A DNA stretch of 63,344 nt from Paludibacteraceae bacterium (GTDB lineage: Bacteria; Bacteroidota; Bacteroidia; Bacteroidales; Paludibacteraceae), in NCBI GenBank assembly GCA_017632345.1, contig JAGBRL010000062.1, positions 1 through 63,344 on the forward strand, read 5' to 3'. Positions 34,021-42,681 of the stretch are shown here, one piece after another. A model generated the notes under the pieces. That model saw only the letters and a list, made by a program, of their open reading frames with translations, was not told the DNA's origin and did not search any database. Positions within the stretch are counted from its first letter, which is position 1. Each line of letters starts with the position of its first letter. Made by a program: the position numbers and the translations under genes.

Positions 34021-36828
34021 ATGAATAGATTTTTTGCACTGCTGATTACTGTGTTTTTTGCGTCTAATTTCGCTTTTGCTCAGGAAAAGTCTGTGACTAT
34101 CAAAGGTCAAATTGTTGAACGTGGCACAAAACTGCCTATCATTTTTGCTTCTGTCGAACTTTTTCATGAAAAGGACAGTTCTTTAGTAACCGGGACTGTC
34201 AGCGATGACAATGGCTTTTACGAGATTGAGAAAGTTGCTCCGGGCAACTATCGCATCGTGTATTCTTACATATCGTTCAAAGAGCGTTCAAAAAAGATTA
34301 AGGTTACCAGCGACTCTGCGGTGGTTGACCTTGGCGTGATTTCTCTGAAAGAGGACGTCGAAATGCTGAGCGAGGCTGTTGTTATTGCCGAGGTGGCTCC
34401 TGTAATCGTAAAGGAAGACACTACAGTGTTCAACACTTCGTCTTTCAACGTTTCGGAAGGGGCTATGCTTGAAGACCTTGTGAAAAAGCTTCCGGGCGCG
34501 GCTATCAGCGAAGACGGCAAACTTACTATAAACGGCAAGGAAATCACAAAAATCATGGTCGATGGCAAAGAGTTCTTTACTGACGACCCTAAGATAGCGC
34601 TCAAAAACCTCCCTGCAAATATCATCGAAAAGGCGAAGGCTTATGACCGGAAAAGCGAATCTGCCCGACAGACTGGCATTGACGATGACGACGACGAAAC
34701 GGTGCTGGACTTGTCTGTAAAAAAGGGCATGAAAAAGGGCTGGGTCGGAAATGTATTCGGCGGTCTTGGAAACAAAGAGAGATACGATTTCGGCGGCATA
34801 ATGAACCGCTTTGACGACGACATGTACATCTCAGTCATCGCGTCTGCCAACAACACAAACAACACCGGCTTTTCTGAACTGGGCGACGCTAACGTAAGGC
34901 TCGGGAATGCAGGTTCTGGCATCACCACATCCAGAATGGTTGGCGCAACTTTCGCTAAAGAGTACTCCAATCTTGAGTTAGGCGGTAATGTTCAGTATGG
35001 TTACAGCGACAATAAGGCTGAAAGGGAAAGCGCTTCGGAGACATTCCTTAGCGATGGCTCTTCGTACGGAAGAGACACTACCAGATCTCGCCACAAAAGG
35101 GATAATCTGGGTGTGAATTTCAGATTGAAATGGAAACCTGACACTATGACAACCGTCACTTTCCGACCAAACTTCTCGTATGCGCAGAACGACTCGGAGT
35201 CCGACGGTGTGTCGCTCACCCTGAACAATAATCTTGACAACGTCAACCGCAAATCGTCCTCTTCTCTATCCGAAGGAGAGAACTACTCTGTCGGCGGAAG
35301 ATTACAGTTTATCCGCAAGATGAAAAAGAAAGGCAGAAGCTTGTCGTTGTCTGCCAACCTGACTTATTCTAACAGCGAGAGCGACCTTTTCTCAAACTCA
35401 AGAACCGCCTTCTATTTTTATGACGAGGACGATGAATTTGAATCGGACAGCATCTCTATGCTTAACAGATACACAGACAGGGGGAACTCTTCCCTCAACT
35501 ACAACTTGCAGGCCTCTTATACAGAACCTGTTTTCCGCAATCACTACCTAAGGCTAAGGTATGTGTTCCAGCAGAGAAAAAGCACAAGCGAGTCTTTCAT
35601 CTATAATAACGACGACCAGTCTTTAATAGACTCTCTGAGCAGTGACGTGGACAACCGTTATAACACTCATCAGATTGAGGTAGGACTGCAAGGTCAGTAC
35701 CCGAAAATGAATTATAACATCGGTCTTAATGTCTCTCCGCAAGAATCTAAAAGCGAAAGCTTTATAGGTACGAACAAGAATCTTGACCAATCTGTAGTAA
35801 ACTATTCGCCAAACTTGAGATTCAGATATAAGTTCTCAAAACAGCACTCGCTGATGTTCCGTTACCGCGGACAAAGCAGCGCTCCTGACGTGGAATATTT
35901 GCAGACTGTGATAGACCAAAGCGACCCTCTTGACGTGAAGTATGGTAATCCGGACTTGTTGCCTTCATACAAAAACAACGTTACGCTGCGTTATAACAAC
36001 TACATAAGTTCATCTCAACGCAGTTATATCGCAAACGCCTCTTTCGCAAACACTATTAATGCAATCACAAACCGCGTATATTACAACCCGGAAACTGGAG
36101 CGAAAGAGACTCACAAGGTAAACATCGACGGAAACTGGAACACAAGCGCTCTGTTTACGTTCACCACTCCGCTGAAGAACCGCAAATACTCAATTTCCAG
36201 CACAACAAGCGGCGCGTTCGCCAACAGCGTCGGATACACCAGCCTGAAACGCGGCGCTGATGCTGCAGAGAGTGAAACAAAAGACTTGATGCTGAGCGAA
36301 AAGCTGTCCGGAATATACAGAGGCGAATCATTCGACATTACATTGAATGCGTCTGTTGATTACGAGAAAACTAAAAACAACTTGCAGACTAAAAACAACA
36401 GCGAGACTTTCGCTTATCTGTTAGGCGGAAATACAAATATAACTCTGCCTTGGAGCATTAACTTCTCTACTGACGCGAATTACAAGATTTACTCTGGATT
36501 TGCCGACGGGTTTAAGGAGAACGAGGTGATATGGAACGCTCAGCTTTCTAAAGACTTCCTGAGAAATAATGCTGCGACTATCCGCCTGAAGATTTACGAC
36601 ATCTTGCAGCAGCAAAGCAATTTGCGACGCACTGCTACCGAGTCTATGATCACAGACACAAGATACAACACTTTGGGCAGTTACTTTATGGTCTATTTTG
36701 TTTACAGAATAAATACTGTAGGCAAAGGAGCCATGTCTGATGATGACGACGACGATGACAAGTTCAAGAGAGGCGGATTTGGACCTATGGGCGGCGGATT
36801 TGGCGGCGGCAACAGACCCATGAGATAA
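34021..36828 (+). CDS. Outer-membrane beta-barrel protein with CarboxypepD-regulatory-like domain (TonB-receptor related)
   Basis: The 935 residues comprise a signal peptide (1-20), a carboxypeptidase-regulatory-like domain (about 23-115, VTIKGQIVERGTKLPIIFAS), a plug-like region (MLEDLVKKLPGAAISEDGKL, about 150-210) and a large C-terminal barrel of the outer_membrane_beta-barrel_3 type. An acidic patch, DDDDDE, lies at about 221-226. The end is unusual: an Asp-rich stretch followed by a Gly/Pro tail (GFGPMGGGFGGGNRPMR) in place of the usual terminal aromatic strand. No SusD-like partner is adjacent, so this is not a standard polysaccharide-utilisation pair. The ligand is unknown. Confidence 0.85.
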   Translation: MNRFFALLITVFFASNFAFAQEKSVTIKGQIVERGTKLPIIFASVELFHEKDSSLVTGTVSDDNGFYEIEKVAPGNYRIVYSYISFKERSKKIKVTSDSAVVDLGVISLKEDVEMLSEAVVIAEVAPVIVKEDTTVFNTSSFNVSEGAMLEDLVKKLPGAAISEDGKLTINGKEITKIMVDGKEFFTDDPKIALKNLPANIIEKAKAYDRKSESARQTGIDDDDDETVLDLSVKKGMKKGWVGNVFGGLGNKERYDFGGIMNRFDDDMYISVIASANNTNNTGFSELGDANVRLGNAGSGITTSRMVGATFAKEYSNLELGGNVQYGYSDNKAERESASETFLSDGSSYGRDTTRSRHKRDNLGVNFRLKWKPDTMTTVTFRPNFSYAQNDSESDGVSLTLNNNLDNVNRKSSSSLSEGENYSVGGRLQFIRKMKKKGRSLSLSANLTYSNSESDLFSNSRTAFYFYDEDDEFESDSISMLNRYTDRGNSSLNYNLQASYTEPVFRNHYLRLRYVFQQRKSTSESFIYNNDDQSLIDSLSSDVDNRYNTHQIEVGLQGQYPKMNYNIGLNVSPQESKSESFIGTNKNLDQSVVNYSPNLRFRYKFSKQHSLMFRYRGQSSAPDVEYLQTVIDQSDPLDVKYGNPDLLPSYKNNVTLRYNNYISSSQRSYIANASFANTINAITNRVYYNPETGAKETHKVNIDGNWNTSALFTFTTPLKNRKYSISSTTSGAFANSVGYTSLKRGADAAESETKDLMLSEKLSGIYRGESFDITLNASVDYEKTKNNLQTKNNSETFAYLLGGNTNITLPWSINFSTDANYKIYSGFADGFKENEVIWNAQLSKDFLRNNAATIRLKIYDILQQQSNLRRTATESMITDTRYNTLGSYFMVYFVYRINTVGKGAMSDDDDDDDKFKRGGFGPMGGGFGGGNRPMR

Positions 36829-36857
36829 TTCTTCACGCAAAATATTTTAAAGCTATG

Positions 36858-36894
36858 CAGTCGGGGCACACAGAAGCGTCCCGACTGTTTTTTT
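36858..36894 (+). terminator. Terminator of the outer-membrane receptor-like gene
   Basis: Arms CAGTCGGG / CCCGACTG with a 14-nt loop are followed by seven T residues. Confidence 0.8.
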
Positions 36895-37114
36895 AAAGCT
36901 GTCTCTATCGACCCTTTATACTTCCGAATGTCTTAAAGAATTAACTCTGCATAATTTATAGAAGTTGCCTTTATTAACACCCTTAAAAATGAATGCCCAA
37001 ATAAATTCCCTTAAATAATTTCTCTGTTTTCAAACAGTTTCTTATATTCGCAGAAATATTTCTGATCGTCTTGCGCGGTCTTGTATTTCATTCTTTAATT
37101 CTAAGTTAATTGAA

Positions 37115-38032
37115 ATGTCAATCACTGTTCAAAATCTAAGGAAGAGCTACGGTTCGCAGCTGGTTCTTGACAATATAAGTTTTTCTATCAAGTCTGGGGA
37201 GATTGTGGGATTTCTCGGCAATAACGGAGCCGGCAAATCTACCACTATGAAAATCATAACCGGATACATCTCCTATGACGCCGGGAGCGTGGAGGTGTGC
37301 GGCATCGATGTGGAAAAGAATCCTATAGAGACTCACAGACGAATAGGCTACCTTCCGGAGCATAATCCGATATACCCGGAGATGTACGTGAAGGAGTACC
37401 TCCGTTTTGTGGCAGGGCTATACAAACTTGGCTCTGAAAGCAAAAGCCGTGTTGACGAAATGATAGAAAAGACCGGACTTACTCGCGAATACAAAAAGAA
37501 AATCGGCATGCTATCAAAGGGATACCGGCAGCGCGTGGGACTGGCTCAGGCTTTGATTCCGAATCCGGACGTGCTCATTCTGGACGAGCCTACCACTGGG
37601 CTTGACCCGAACCAAATCATCGACGTGCGAAACTTGATAAGGGAGGTGGGAAAAGAAAAAACAGTGATGCTCTCCACTCATATCATGCAGGAAGTGTCGG
37701 CCATATGTGACAGAGTAATCATCATAAACAGCGGAAAGATTGTGGCAGACGGCAAAGAAAGCTCTATCGTCGCTACTGACAATAACTCTGGTCTTGCTCT
37801 GTTTGTGGAGTTCTCCGAGCCGCAAGACATGAACGCTCTGAAACTTGTCGAAGGTGTTGACGAAATTTCACAAATTAACAGCTCTTCTTACATGATTTCA
37901 AGCCAGAAAGACATTCGAGAAGGCATTTTCCGCTTCGCAGTGGCTAACAACCAAGTCATATTGACCATGAAGCAGCAGGAACGTAATATGGAAGATGCGT
38001 TCCGATATTGGACTAACTCAACTAACAAATAA
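37115..38032 (+). CDS. ABC transporter ATP-binding protein, GldA-like
   Basis: The 305-residue ATPase carries Walker A GNNGAGKST (35-43), signature LSKGYRQR (about 133-140), Walker B VLILDEPTTGLD (about 152-163) and a C-terminal extension of about 85 residues. The overall pattern matches GldA, the ATPase of the gliding-motility-associated ABC transporter, and its Bacteroidales relatives. The permease genes gldF and gldG are not adjacent, so partner and substrate are unclear. The next gene begins 4 bp after its stop, indicating cotranscription with the DUF4380-like gene. Confidence 0.85.
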   Translation: MSITVQNLRKSYGSQLVLDNISFSIKSGEIVGFLGNNGAGKSTTMKIITGYISYDAGSVEVCGIDVEKNPIETHRRIGYLPEHNPIYPEMYVKEYLRFVAGLYKLGSESKSRVDEMIEKTGLTREYKKKIGMLSKGYRQRVGLAQALIPNPDVLILDEPTTGLDPNQIIDVRNLIREVGKEKTVMLSTHIMQEVSAICDRVIIINSGKIVADGKESSIVATDNNSGLALFVEFSEPQDMNALKLVEGVDEISQINSSSYMISSQKDIREGIFRFAVANNQVILTMKQQERNMEDAFRYWTNSTNK

Positions 38033-38036
38033 AACT

Positions 38037-38984
38037 ATGCTATATATTGAGAATTCTGGCGTAAGAGTCGGAGTGCTTGAAGATGTGGGCGGACGAATTG
38101 TCCTGCTTCAGAAAAACGGAGGAAAAAACTTGCTTGAAAGCGACGAGTCTATGTGGGACGAGCCGCAGAACGAACGTTTCGTCCCGTCTCCGGATTTACT
38201 CGACTTCAAAGCTTATAACGGCCATGAAGTATGGGTAGGCCCGCAAAGCCAATGGTGGAAACATCAGACGCTGAACAAAGAGAAAATCGACTCGGACCTT
38301 TTTTGGCCGCCAGACCCATTTATCAGCTTTAACAAATACAGCGTGATTTCGCACTCTGCAAACAAACTTGTCATAGAGGGTGAAGGCTCGCCTATCAGCG
38401 GTATTAAGTTCAAAAAAAGCATCGAAATAAACAACGACGGCAAAGTGTTGTTCGAGGTGGAGGCGACAAATATACGCGACGAAGAAATCTCTTGGGATTT
38501 ATGGCTTCTGACCAGAATCAACGGCCACTGCCCCGCTTTTGTGCAAATTGCAGACAAGGCTGACGTGCATGTGTCCGAACCTACCCACCCGCATCAAGGT
38601 GAAGCACCATACAGAATCAACAACGGATGCTTCTATTTCGTGCCTAAAGAAAAAAGCGACAAGTTTGAAGAATGCACCGCCAAGGCTTTTATAAAGCCTG
38701 AGAAGCCAGTTATCGCCGCACTTGTCGATTCTGACAAATTTCTCGCTATCAGATTCCAGAAAGAAGACCCGAGTAACATACATCCGGAACAGGCTGAAGT
38801 CGAAATTTACAGTTTTGCGACGGATAAATCTGAGACTTCTTTGATAGAGCTGGAATATCACGCTCCTTTCAAAACGTTAAAACCTGGGGAAAGCATGAAA
38901 GCTGACGAAGTTTGGGAAATTTTACATTACAGCGGAGAGTGCAACGAAGATGATTTGTGCGATTTTTTCTTAAAATCAATATAA
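38037..38984 (+). CDS. DUF4380-like cytosolic protein (aldose-epimerase-like beta-sandwich)
   Basis: The 315-residue protein begins at the ATG at 38037, four bases after the ABC ATPase stop. It has no signal peptide. GGRIVLLQKNGGKNLLES near the N-terminus and the later beta-rich layout (ISWDLWLLTRING, LIELEYHAPFKTLKPGES) resemble DUF4380 proteins, which share the galactose-mutarotase-like sandwich. The enzymatic role is unknown. Coupling to the GldA-like ATPase suggests a shared function, but I know of no described link. Confidence 0.72.
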   Translation: MLYIENSGVRVGVLEDVGGRIVLLQKNGGKNLLESDESMWDEPQNERFVPSPDLLDFKAYNGHEVWVGPQSQWWKHQTLNKEKIDSDLFWPPDPFISFNKYSVISHSANKLVIEGEGSPISGIKFKKSIEINNDGKVLFEVEATNIRDEEISWDLWLLTRINGHCPAFVQIADKADVHVSEPTHPHQGEAPYRINNGCFYFVPKEKSDKFEECTAKAFIKPEKPVIAALVDSDKFLAIRFQKEDPSNIHPEQAEVEIYSFATDKSETSLIELEYHAPFKTLKPGESMKADEVWEILHYSGECNEDDLCDFFLKSI

Positions 38985-39052
38985 TTTTTGCTCTAAAACC
39001 ATAAAAATGCGTTAAAATATGTTAAAAAGCATATTTTTATTGCTTTTTTTTG

Positions 39053-39081
39053 TTTGGATATTAAAAAATGTTGTATATTTG
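39053..39081 (+). promoter_or_regulatory. Promoter of the candidate small RNA
   Basis: TTTG at 39053-39056 and TATATTTG at 39074-39081 are separated by 17 bp, giving both halves of the Bacteroidota promoter. The best-formed promoter in the window precedes no annotated gene. Confidence 0.65.
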
Positions 39082-39087
39082 CAATGT

Positions 39088-39300
39088 GTTTTTCATGGTA
39101 TTAGATTTAAGGTTAGGAAGATTGGAAGTCGGGAGACTTCCTTCTTTATTTTTAGGGGGTAGGATACAGTAACAAATAGGCTGCACACAACATCTTCTCT
39201 TATAAAAAAACGTGTCTGCGGATTTACTCGGCACAGTTGACAATACAAACTGAACTATGCCCTACTCATATAATAAGCCAGACACAATTCAGTTTGTGCT
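39088..39300 (+). ncRNA. Candidate small RNA or orphan leader transcript
   Basis: Transcription from the 39074 element would start near 39088 and give TTTTTCATGGTATTAGATT and then a hairpin GGAAG / CTTCC around GTCGGGAGA (about 39126-39142). A later inverted repeat, ACAAACTGAA (39245-39254) / TTCAGTTTGT (39289-39298), could form the 3' end, though it lacks a T-tract. A 25-codon frame begins MVLDLRLGRLEVGRL, so a leader peptide is an alternative. No downstream gene exists on this strand. The ends are approximate. Confidence 0.4.
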
Positions 39301-39320
39301 CTCCTGCCAAAAGGAACTAT

Positions 39321-40526
39321 CTACCTAGAGAATAATCTCTTAATTTTAGAGAAGAAACCTCCGCCAGAATAAGCACCTTCTAATTCCTTCACCTTTTCTG
39401 CCGCTGGGCCATACCCCATATCTACCGCCATTTGATATGACTCCAGAGCTTTCTTAATATCCTTCTTCACACCAACACCATATTCATAGAAGGCAGCCAG
39501 ATAATTCATAGCCTCTCCGCTACCCTGTCCTACAGCTTTCAGCAAATACGAAACAGTTTTATCAAAATCTTGCTCCACTCCGTCTCCTTTAGCATAACAA
39601 ACGCCTAAAGCGCACAAAGCCTGAGGATAAGATTGTTCTGCCGACTTTAAATACAGTTCTATCGCCTTCTTTTCATCTTGTTCCACGCCGTGCCCGTTCT
39701 TATAACAGACACCTAAATAGTACTGCGCATGAGCGTAATCCTGAGCCACAGCCTTGCGGAACCACTCCACTGCCTTATCATAATCCTGCTCCACTCCATG
39801 TCCATATTTGTATAGTACGCCTAATCCAGATTGACCAACCTCATTGCCCTGTTCTGCAGCCTTGCGATACCATTTCTCCGCCTGAAGATAATCTACCTCC
39901 ACCCCACGGCCATTCTCATAACAAACACCTAATGCTGCCTGAGCGTACGCATTTCCCAGCTCTGCAGCCTTGAGATAATACTCAATACTCTGTTCATGGT
40001 CCGGTTCTACAACATCGCCCAAATCTAAACAAGAGCCCATTTTAAGCAGAGCTTTCTCATCTCCTTGTTCCGCTGCAAGTCTATACCACTCCATCGCCTG
40101 CTCTTTATCCATCTCAACACCATAGCCATTTTCATAACAAAGCCCTAAGTTGTACTGAGCCGACACATAGCCCTGTTCTGCCACCTCGCGAAACATTTGC
40201 ACAGCTTTTGCCTCGTCTTTTTCTACTCCAACTCCCTCCATATAATAGACAGCTAAATTGTACATCGACTTTGCACTCCCCAATTCCGCCGCCATGCTGA
40301 AATACTTAATTGCTTCAACATAATCTTGCTTCACTCCAAAACCTCTGTCATAACAAATACCCAAATTACTCAACGCCTGAGCATTTCCTTGCTCAGCGGC
40401 CTTGGAAAAACACTCTACAGCCTTGCCGTACTCTTCACTCTCGCAATACTCAACACCTTTCGAACACAAATCTTCAGCTGTCAAAGATTCTTCATCACTC
40501 AAATTACTCTTCACACCTTCATTCAT
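39321..40526 (-). CDS. Sel1-repeat (SEL1-like TPR) protein
   Basis: The 401-residue cytoplasmic protein consists of about nine Sel1 repeats of 36 residues (pattern A..LG.CYE.G.GVE.D...A..WYRKAAEQG, between about 45 and 375), preceded by one TPR-like repeat and an acidic N-terminus. It ends in a basic amphipathic segment (FFSKIKRLFSR) that could touch a membrane. Sel1 repeats are protein-interaction scaffolds; the partner is unknown. The near-identical repeats suggest recent internal duplication. Repeat copy C lies just upstream. Confidence 0.9.
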   Translation of the reverse strand: MNEGVKSNLSDEESLTAEDLCSKGVEYCESEEYGKAVECFSKAAEQGNAQALSNLGICYDRGFGVKQDYVEAIKYFSMAAELGSAKSMYNLAVYYMEGVGVEKDEAKAVQMFREVAEQGYVSAQYNLGLCYENGYGVEMDKEQAMEWYRLAAEQGDEKALLKMGSCLDLGDVVEPDHEQSIEYYLKAAELGNAYAQAALGVCYENGRGVEVDYLQAEKWYRKAAEQGNEVGQSGLGVLYKYGHGVEQDYDKAVEWFRKAVAQDYAHAQYYLGVCYKNGHGVEQDEKKAIELYLKSAEQSYPQALCALGVCYAKGDGVEQDFDKTVSYLLKAVGQGSGEAMNYLAAFYEYGVGVKKDIKKALESYQMAVDMGYGPAAEKVKELEGAYSGGGFFSKIKRLFSR

Positions 40527-40567
40527 AATAACTCATATTTGTAATTTTCAAAAAAACAATATCAAGA

Positions 40568-40763
40568 AGGGTTCTACAAATTCATTTCGCGGAATTTTTG
40601 AATTTATTTCGAGCTGATTGCTGAGCGAAAGAAGGGAACTGTGCGGGCACAGAGACCGACTGACAAACAGCAAGTTACCGAAACAAATCAAAAAGAGCCG
40701 AAAATGTTATCAACCCATGACTTATACTTTTAAAGTATAAACGGTGAATTTATAGAACCCACC
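40568..40763 (+). repeat. MITE-like dispersed repeat, copy C (longest form)
   Basis: This 196-bp copy begins AGGGTTCTACAAATTCATTT and ends GTGAATTTATAGAACCCACC. It contains the central module shared with copy B (GCTGAGCGAAAGAAGGGAAC and GAGACCGACTGACA) plus an extra 20-odd bases near the left end in which AATTTATTTCGAG repeats the end motif, like a partial internal duplication. It lies between the Sel1 gene and argB. Confidence 0.8.
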
Positions 40764-40780
40764 TTAATGCCAAAGACACA

Positions 40781-40819
40781 AAAAACAGCTCCAACCTGAG
40801 TTAGAAATCAACTTGGAGC
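40781..40819 (-). terminator. Terminator of argB
   Basis: On the minus strand, stem GCTCCAA / TTGGAGC is followed by TGTTTTTT. Confidence 0.7.
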
Positions 40820-40840
40820 CTTCATATAATTTAATTTTAA

Positions 40841-41608
40841 TTATTTAATCACAGTACCGCAGTTACCATTAATTTCGCTCGCCTTAGTTATGACCACCTT
40901 TGTCACGCCTGCAGAGATAGCCTCAAACGAGTTTTCAAGCTTCGGAATCATACCTCCCTGAATAATACCATTCTCCACATACTCGTCAAAAAGCGGACGG
41001 GTAATTTCCGGTATTACGCTATCATCGTCATTTTCGTCCATCAGCACACCCTTTTTCTCAAAGCAGTACATCAGGGTCACATCAAAGTGTTTAGAAAGAG
41101 CCTTAGCCGCCTCTCCCGCTATTGTGTCTGCGTTTGTATTCAGCATATTGCCCTGCTTGTCATGAGTTAGAGGAGCAAGGACAGGCACCACACCTTTAGA
41201 GATAAGGTCCGCCAGAAGTTCAGAATTAACCTCCTTAACATCGCCTACGAATCCGTAATCCACCTCCTTAACCGGACGTTTGTCCGAGCGCATATAATTA
41301 AGGTCCGCACCGGTAAGTCCGAGCGCATTCACGCCCAACGCCTGCAGCCGAGCCACAATAGTTTTATTCACAAGCCCTGCATAAACCATTGTCACAACCT
41401 TAAGAGTCTCCGCATCAGTGATTCGTCGCCCGTTCACCATCTTACTTTCAATGCCAAGCTGAGCCGCTATAGCCGTAGCCGAACGTCCCCCGCCATGCAC
41501 AAGCACCTTTTTACCTTCGATAGCAGAGAAGTCGGCCAGCAAGCTCTTCAAAGAATCCTCTTCCTCTACAATTTTACCGCCAACCTTTATAACCGTCAGT
41601 TTTTCCAT
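40841..41608 (-). CDS. argB: Acetylglutamate kinase
   Basis: ArgB phosphorylates N-acetyl- (or in some Bacteroidota N-succinyl-) glutamate in arginine synthesis. The 255 residues show the amino-acid-kinase fold: VIKVGGKIVEEE (about 7-18), VLVHGGGRSATAIAAQLG (about 36-53), NTNADTIAGEAAKALS (about 157-172) and GGMIPKLENSFEAI near the C-terminus. Which acyl-glutamate is used cannot be read with confidence; Bacteroidales often use the succinylated intermediates. No other arg gene is adjacent. Confidence 0.93.
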   Translation of the reverse strand: MEKLTVIKVGGKIVEEEDSLKSLLADFSAIEGKKVLVHGGGRSATAIAAQLGIESKMVNGRRITDAETLKVVTMVYAGLVNKTIVARLQALGVNALGLTGADLNYMRSDKRPVKEVDYGFVGDVKEVNSELLADLISKGVVPVLAPLTHDKQGNMLNTNADTIAGEAAKALSKHFDVTLMYCFEKKGVLMDENDDDSVIPEITRPLFDEYVENGIIQGGMIPKLENSFEAISAGVTKVVITKASEINGNCGTVIK

Positions 41609-41664
41609 AAACAGAATTTTAAATGTAAATTAAGCCTATATAAAAAGCCCTTTCAACAACGGGC

Positions 41665-41697
41665 AAATAAAAAGGCCACGCCTCTAAAGCATGGCCT
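41665..41697 (-). terminator. Terminator of the TPR protein gene
   Basis: On the minus strand, stem AGGCCATGC / GCGTGGCCT (one G-U pair) with a 7-nt loop is followed by TTTTTA. It lies between the TPR gene and argB. Confidence 0.75.
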
Positions 41698-41717
41698 CTA
41701 AAATTTGATAAACTAAA

Positions 41718-42380
41718 TTATTTTGAAGCTGTATTAGCAGTTGGGTCACAAGGAGTTTCCTGTGTACCTACACCACAATACTCTTTCAAAGAATCCAACG
41801 CCTTGTAGTAGTCAAGAGAAGCTGCACGTTCCCAGTCCAAAGCAGCAGACTCAACGTCACCTTCCTTATACTTCAAATGACCACGGTTGTAGTAAGCCTT
41901 TGCAAACTGAGGAGTCAAAGCGATAGCCTTGTTATAGTCCTTCAACGCAGCCTTTTCGTCACCCAATTCAGCCTTTGAGTTACCGCGGTTAAAATAAGCT
42001 TCTGCAAATTTTGCATTTATCTTGATAGCTTCATTATTGTCAGCGATAGAACCCTGAATATCACCCAGTTCCTTCTTAGCAATTGCTCGGTTGTACCAAG
42101 TCAACGCATCTTTAGGATTATGATCCAACACGATGTCATAGTCAGCTTTAGCACCCTTAAAGTCGCCCAAGCGGAATTTTGCGTTACCCATATTTCCGTA
42201 AGCTTCAATGAACTTAGGATTCAACTCCAACACTTTGTTGAAATTAACGATTGCCTCTTTGTAAGAGCCAGCACGATACTTTTCTATCCCTGCATTGAAA
42301 TAGTCAGTGATAGTTTTCTGAGCAAAGCCGTTTACCGATGTCAGACATGCCAATAATAGAATGTAAACTATTTTTTTCAT
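41718..42380 (-). CDS. Secreted tetratricopeptide-repeat protein
   Basis: The 220-residue protein has a signal peptide (MKKIVYILLLACLTSVNGFA) and about five consecutive TPR units (pattern AYGNMGNAKFRLGDFKGAKADYD, AYFNRGNSKAELGDEKAALKDYN) between residues 28 and 200. TPRs mediate protein binding; this one would act in the periplasm or outer membrane. Its own promoter and terminator make it a separate unit between argB and the lamin-tail gene. Confidence 0.9.
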   Translation of the reverse strand: MKKIVYILLLACLTSVNGFAQKTITDYFNAGIEKYRAGSYKEAIVNFNKVLELNPKFIEAYGNMGNAKFRLGDFKGAKADYDIVLDHNPKDALTWYNRAIAKKELGDIQGSIADNNEAIKINAKFAEAYFNRGNSKAELGDEKAALKDYNKAIALTPQFAKAYYNRGHLKYKEGDVESAALDWERAASLDYYKALDSLKEYCGVGTQETPCDPTANTASK

Positions 42381-42482
42381 ATATAAATTATAATGTCACT
42401 ATTCCCAAGCGACAGTTAATATCCTATTTTAAGAGTAATGTGGGAATTAACACACTCTTGAATTTTAATTCAAAATCACTTG

Positions 42483-42490
42483 CAAATATA
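42483..42490 (-). promoter_or_regulatory. -7 promoter element of the TPR protein gene
   Basis: TATATTTG on the minus strand, 102 bp upstream of the ATG. Confidence 0.55.
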
Positions 42491-42630
42491 AGCATTTATT
42501 TAATAATGGCAAGACAATTTTCTTTTTTTTTAATATTTTGGTCGTTCTTGTGTAAAAAAAGTGTTGTTTAAGACTGCGAACAAAAGTCTTTCTCTTAAAA
42601 TCCAAATCCAAAAATTTATCCGCAGACTAT

Positions 42631-42660
42631 AAAAATAGGGCGAAGAAAACTCCCCGCCCT
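42631..42660 (-). terminator. Terminator of the lamin-tail protein gene
   Basis: On the minus strand, stem AGGGCG / CGCCCT is followed by ATTTTT. Confidence 0.65.
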
Positions 42661-42681
42661 GCCCGTACAAATAAAATAGCT

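Larger units (their letters stand above)
38985..39320. other. Intergenic region with candidate small RNA
   Basis: This 336-bp gap contains a good promoter (39053-39081) reading right, a conserved-looking 5' segment with a hairpin, and a 10-bp inverted repeat at 39245-39298. No gene on the plus strand follows before the opposite-strand Sel1 gene. See the ncRNA entry. Confidence 0.5.
42381..42681. other. Intergenic region upstream of the TPR protein gene
   Basis: This 301-bp AT-rich spacer holds the TPR-gene promoter element (42483) and the terminator of the lamin-tail gene (42631-42660). I saw nothing else in it. Confidence 0.6.

Noticed and set aside
37115..38032. GldA-like ATPase taken as proof of gliding motility
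   Set aside because: gldF/gldG and other gliding genes are not adjacent, and GldA-like ATPases occur in non-gliding Bacteroidales.
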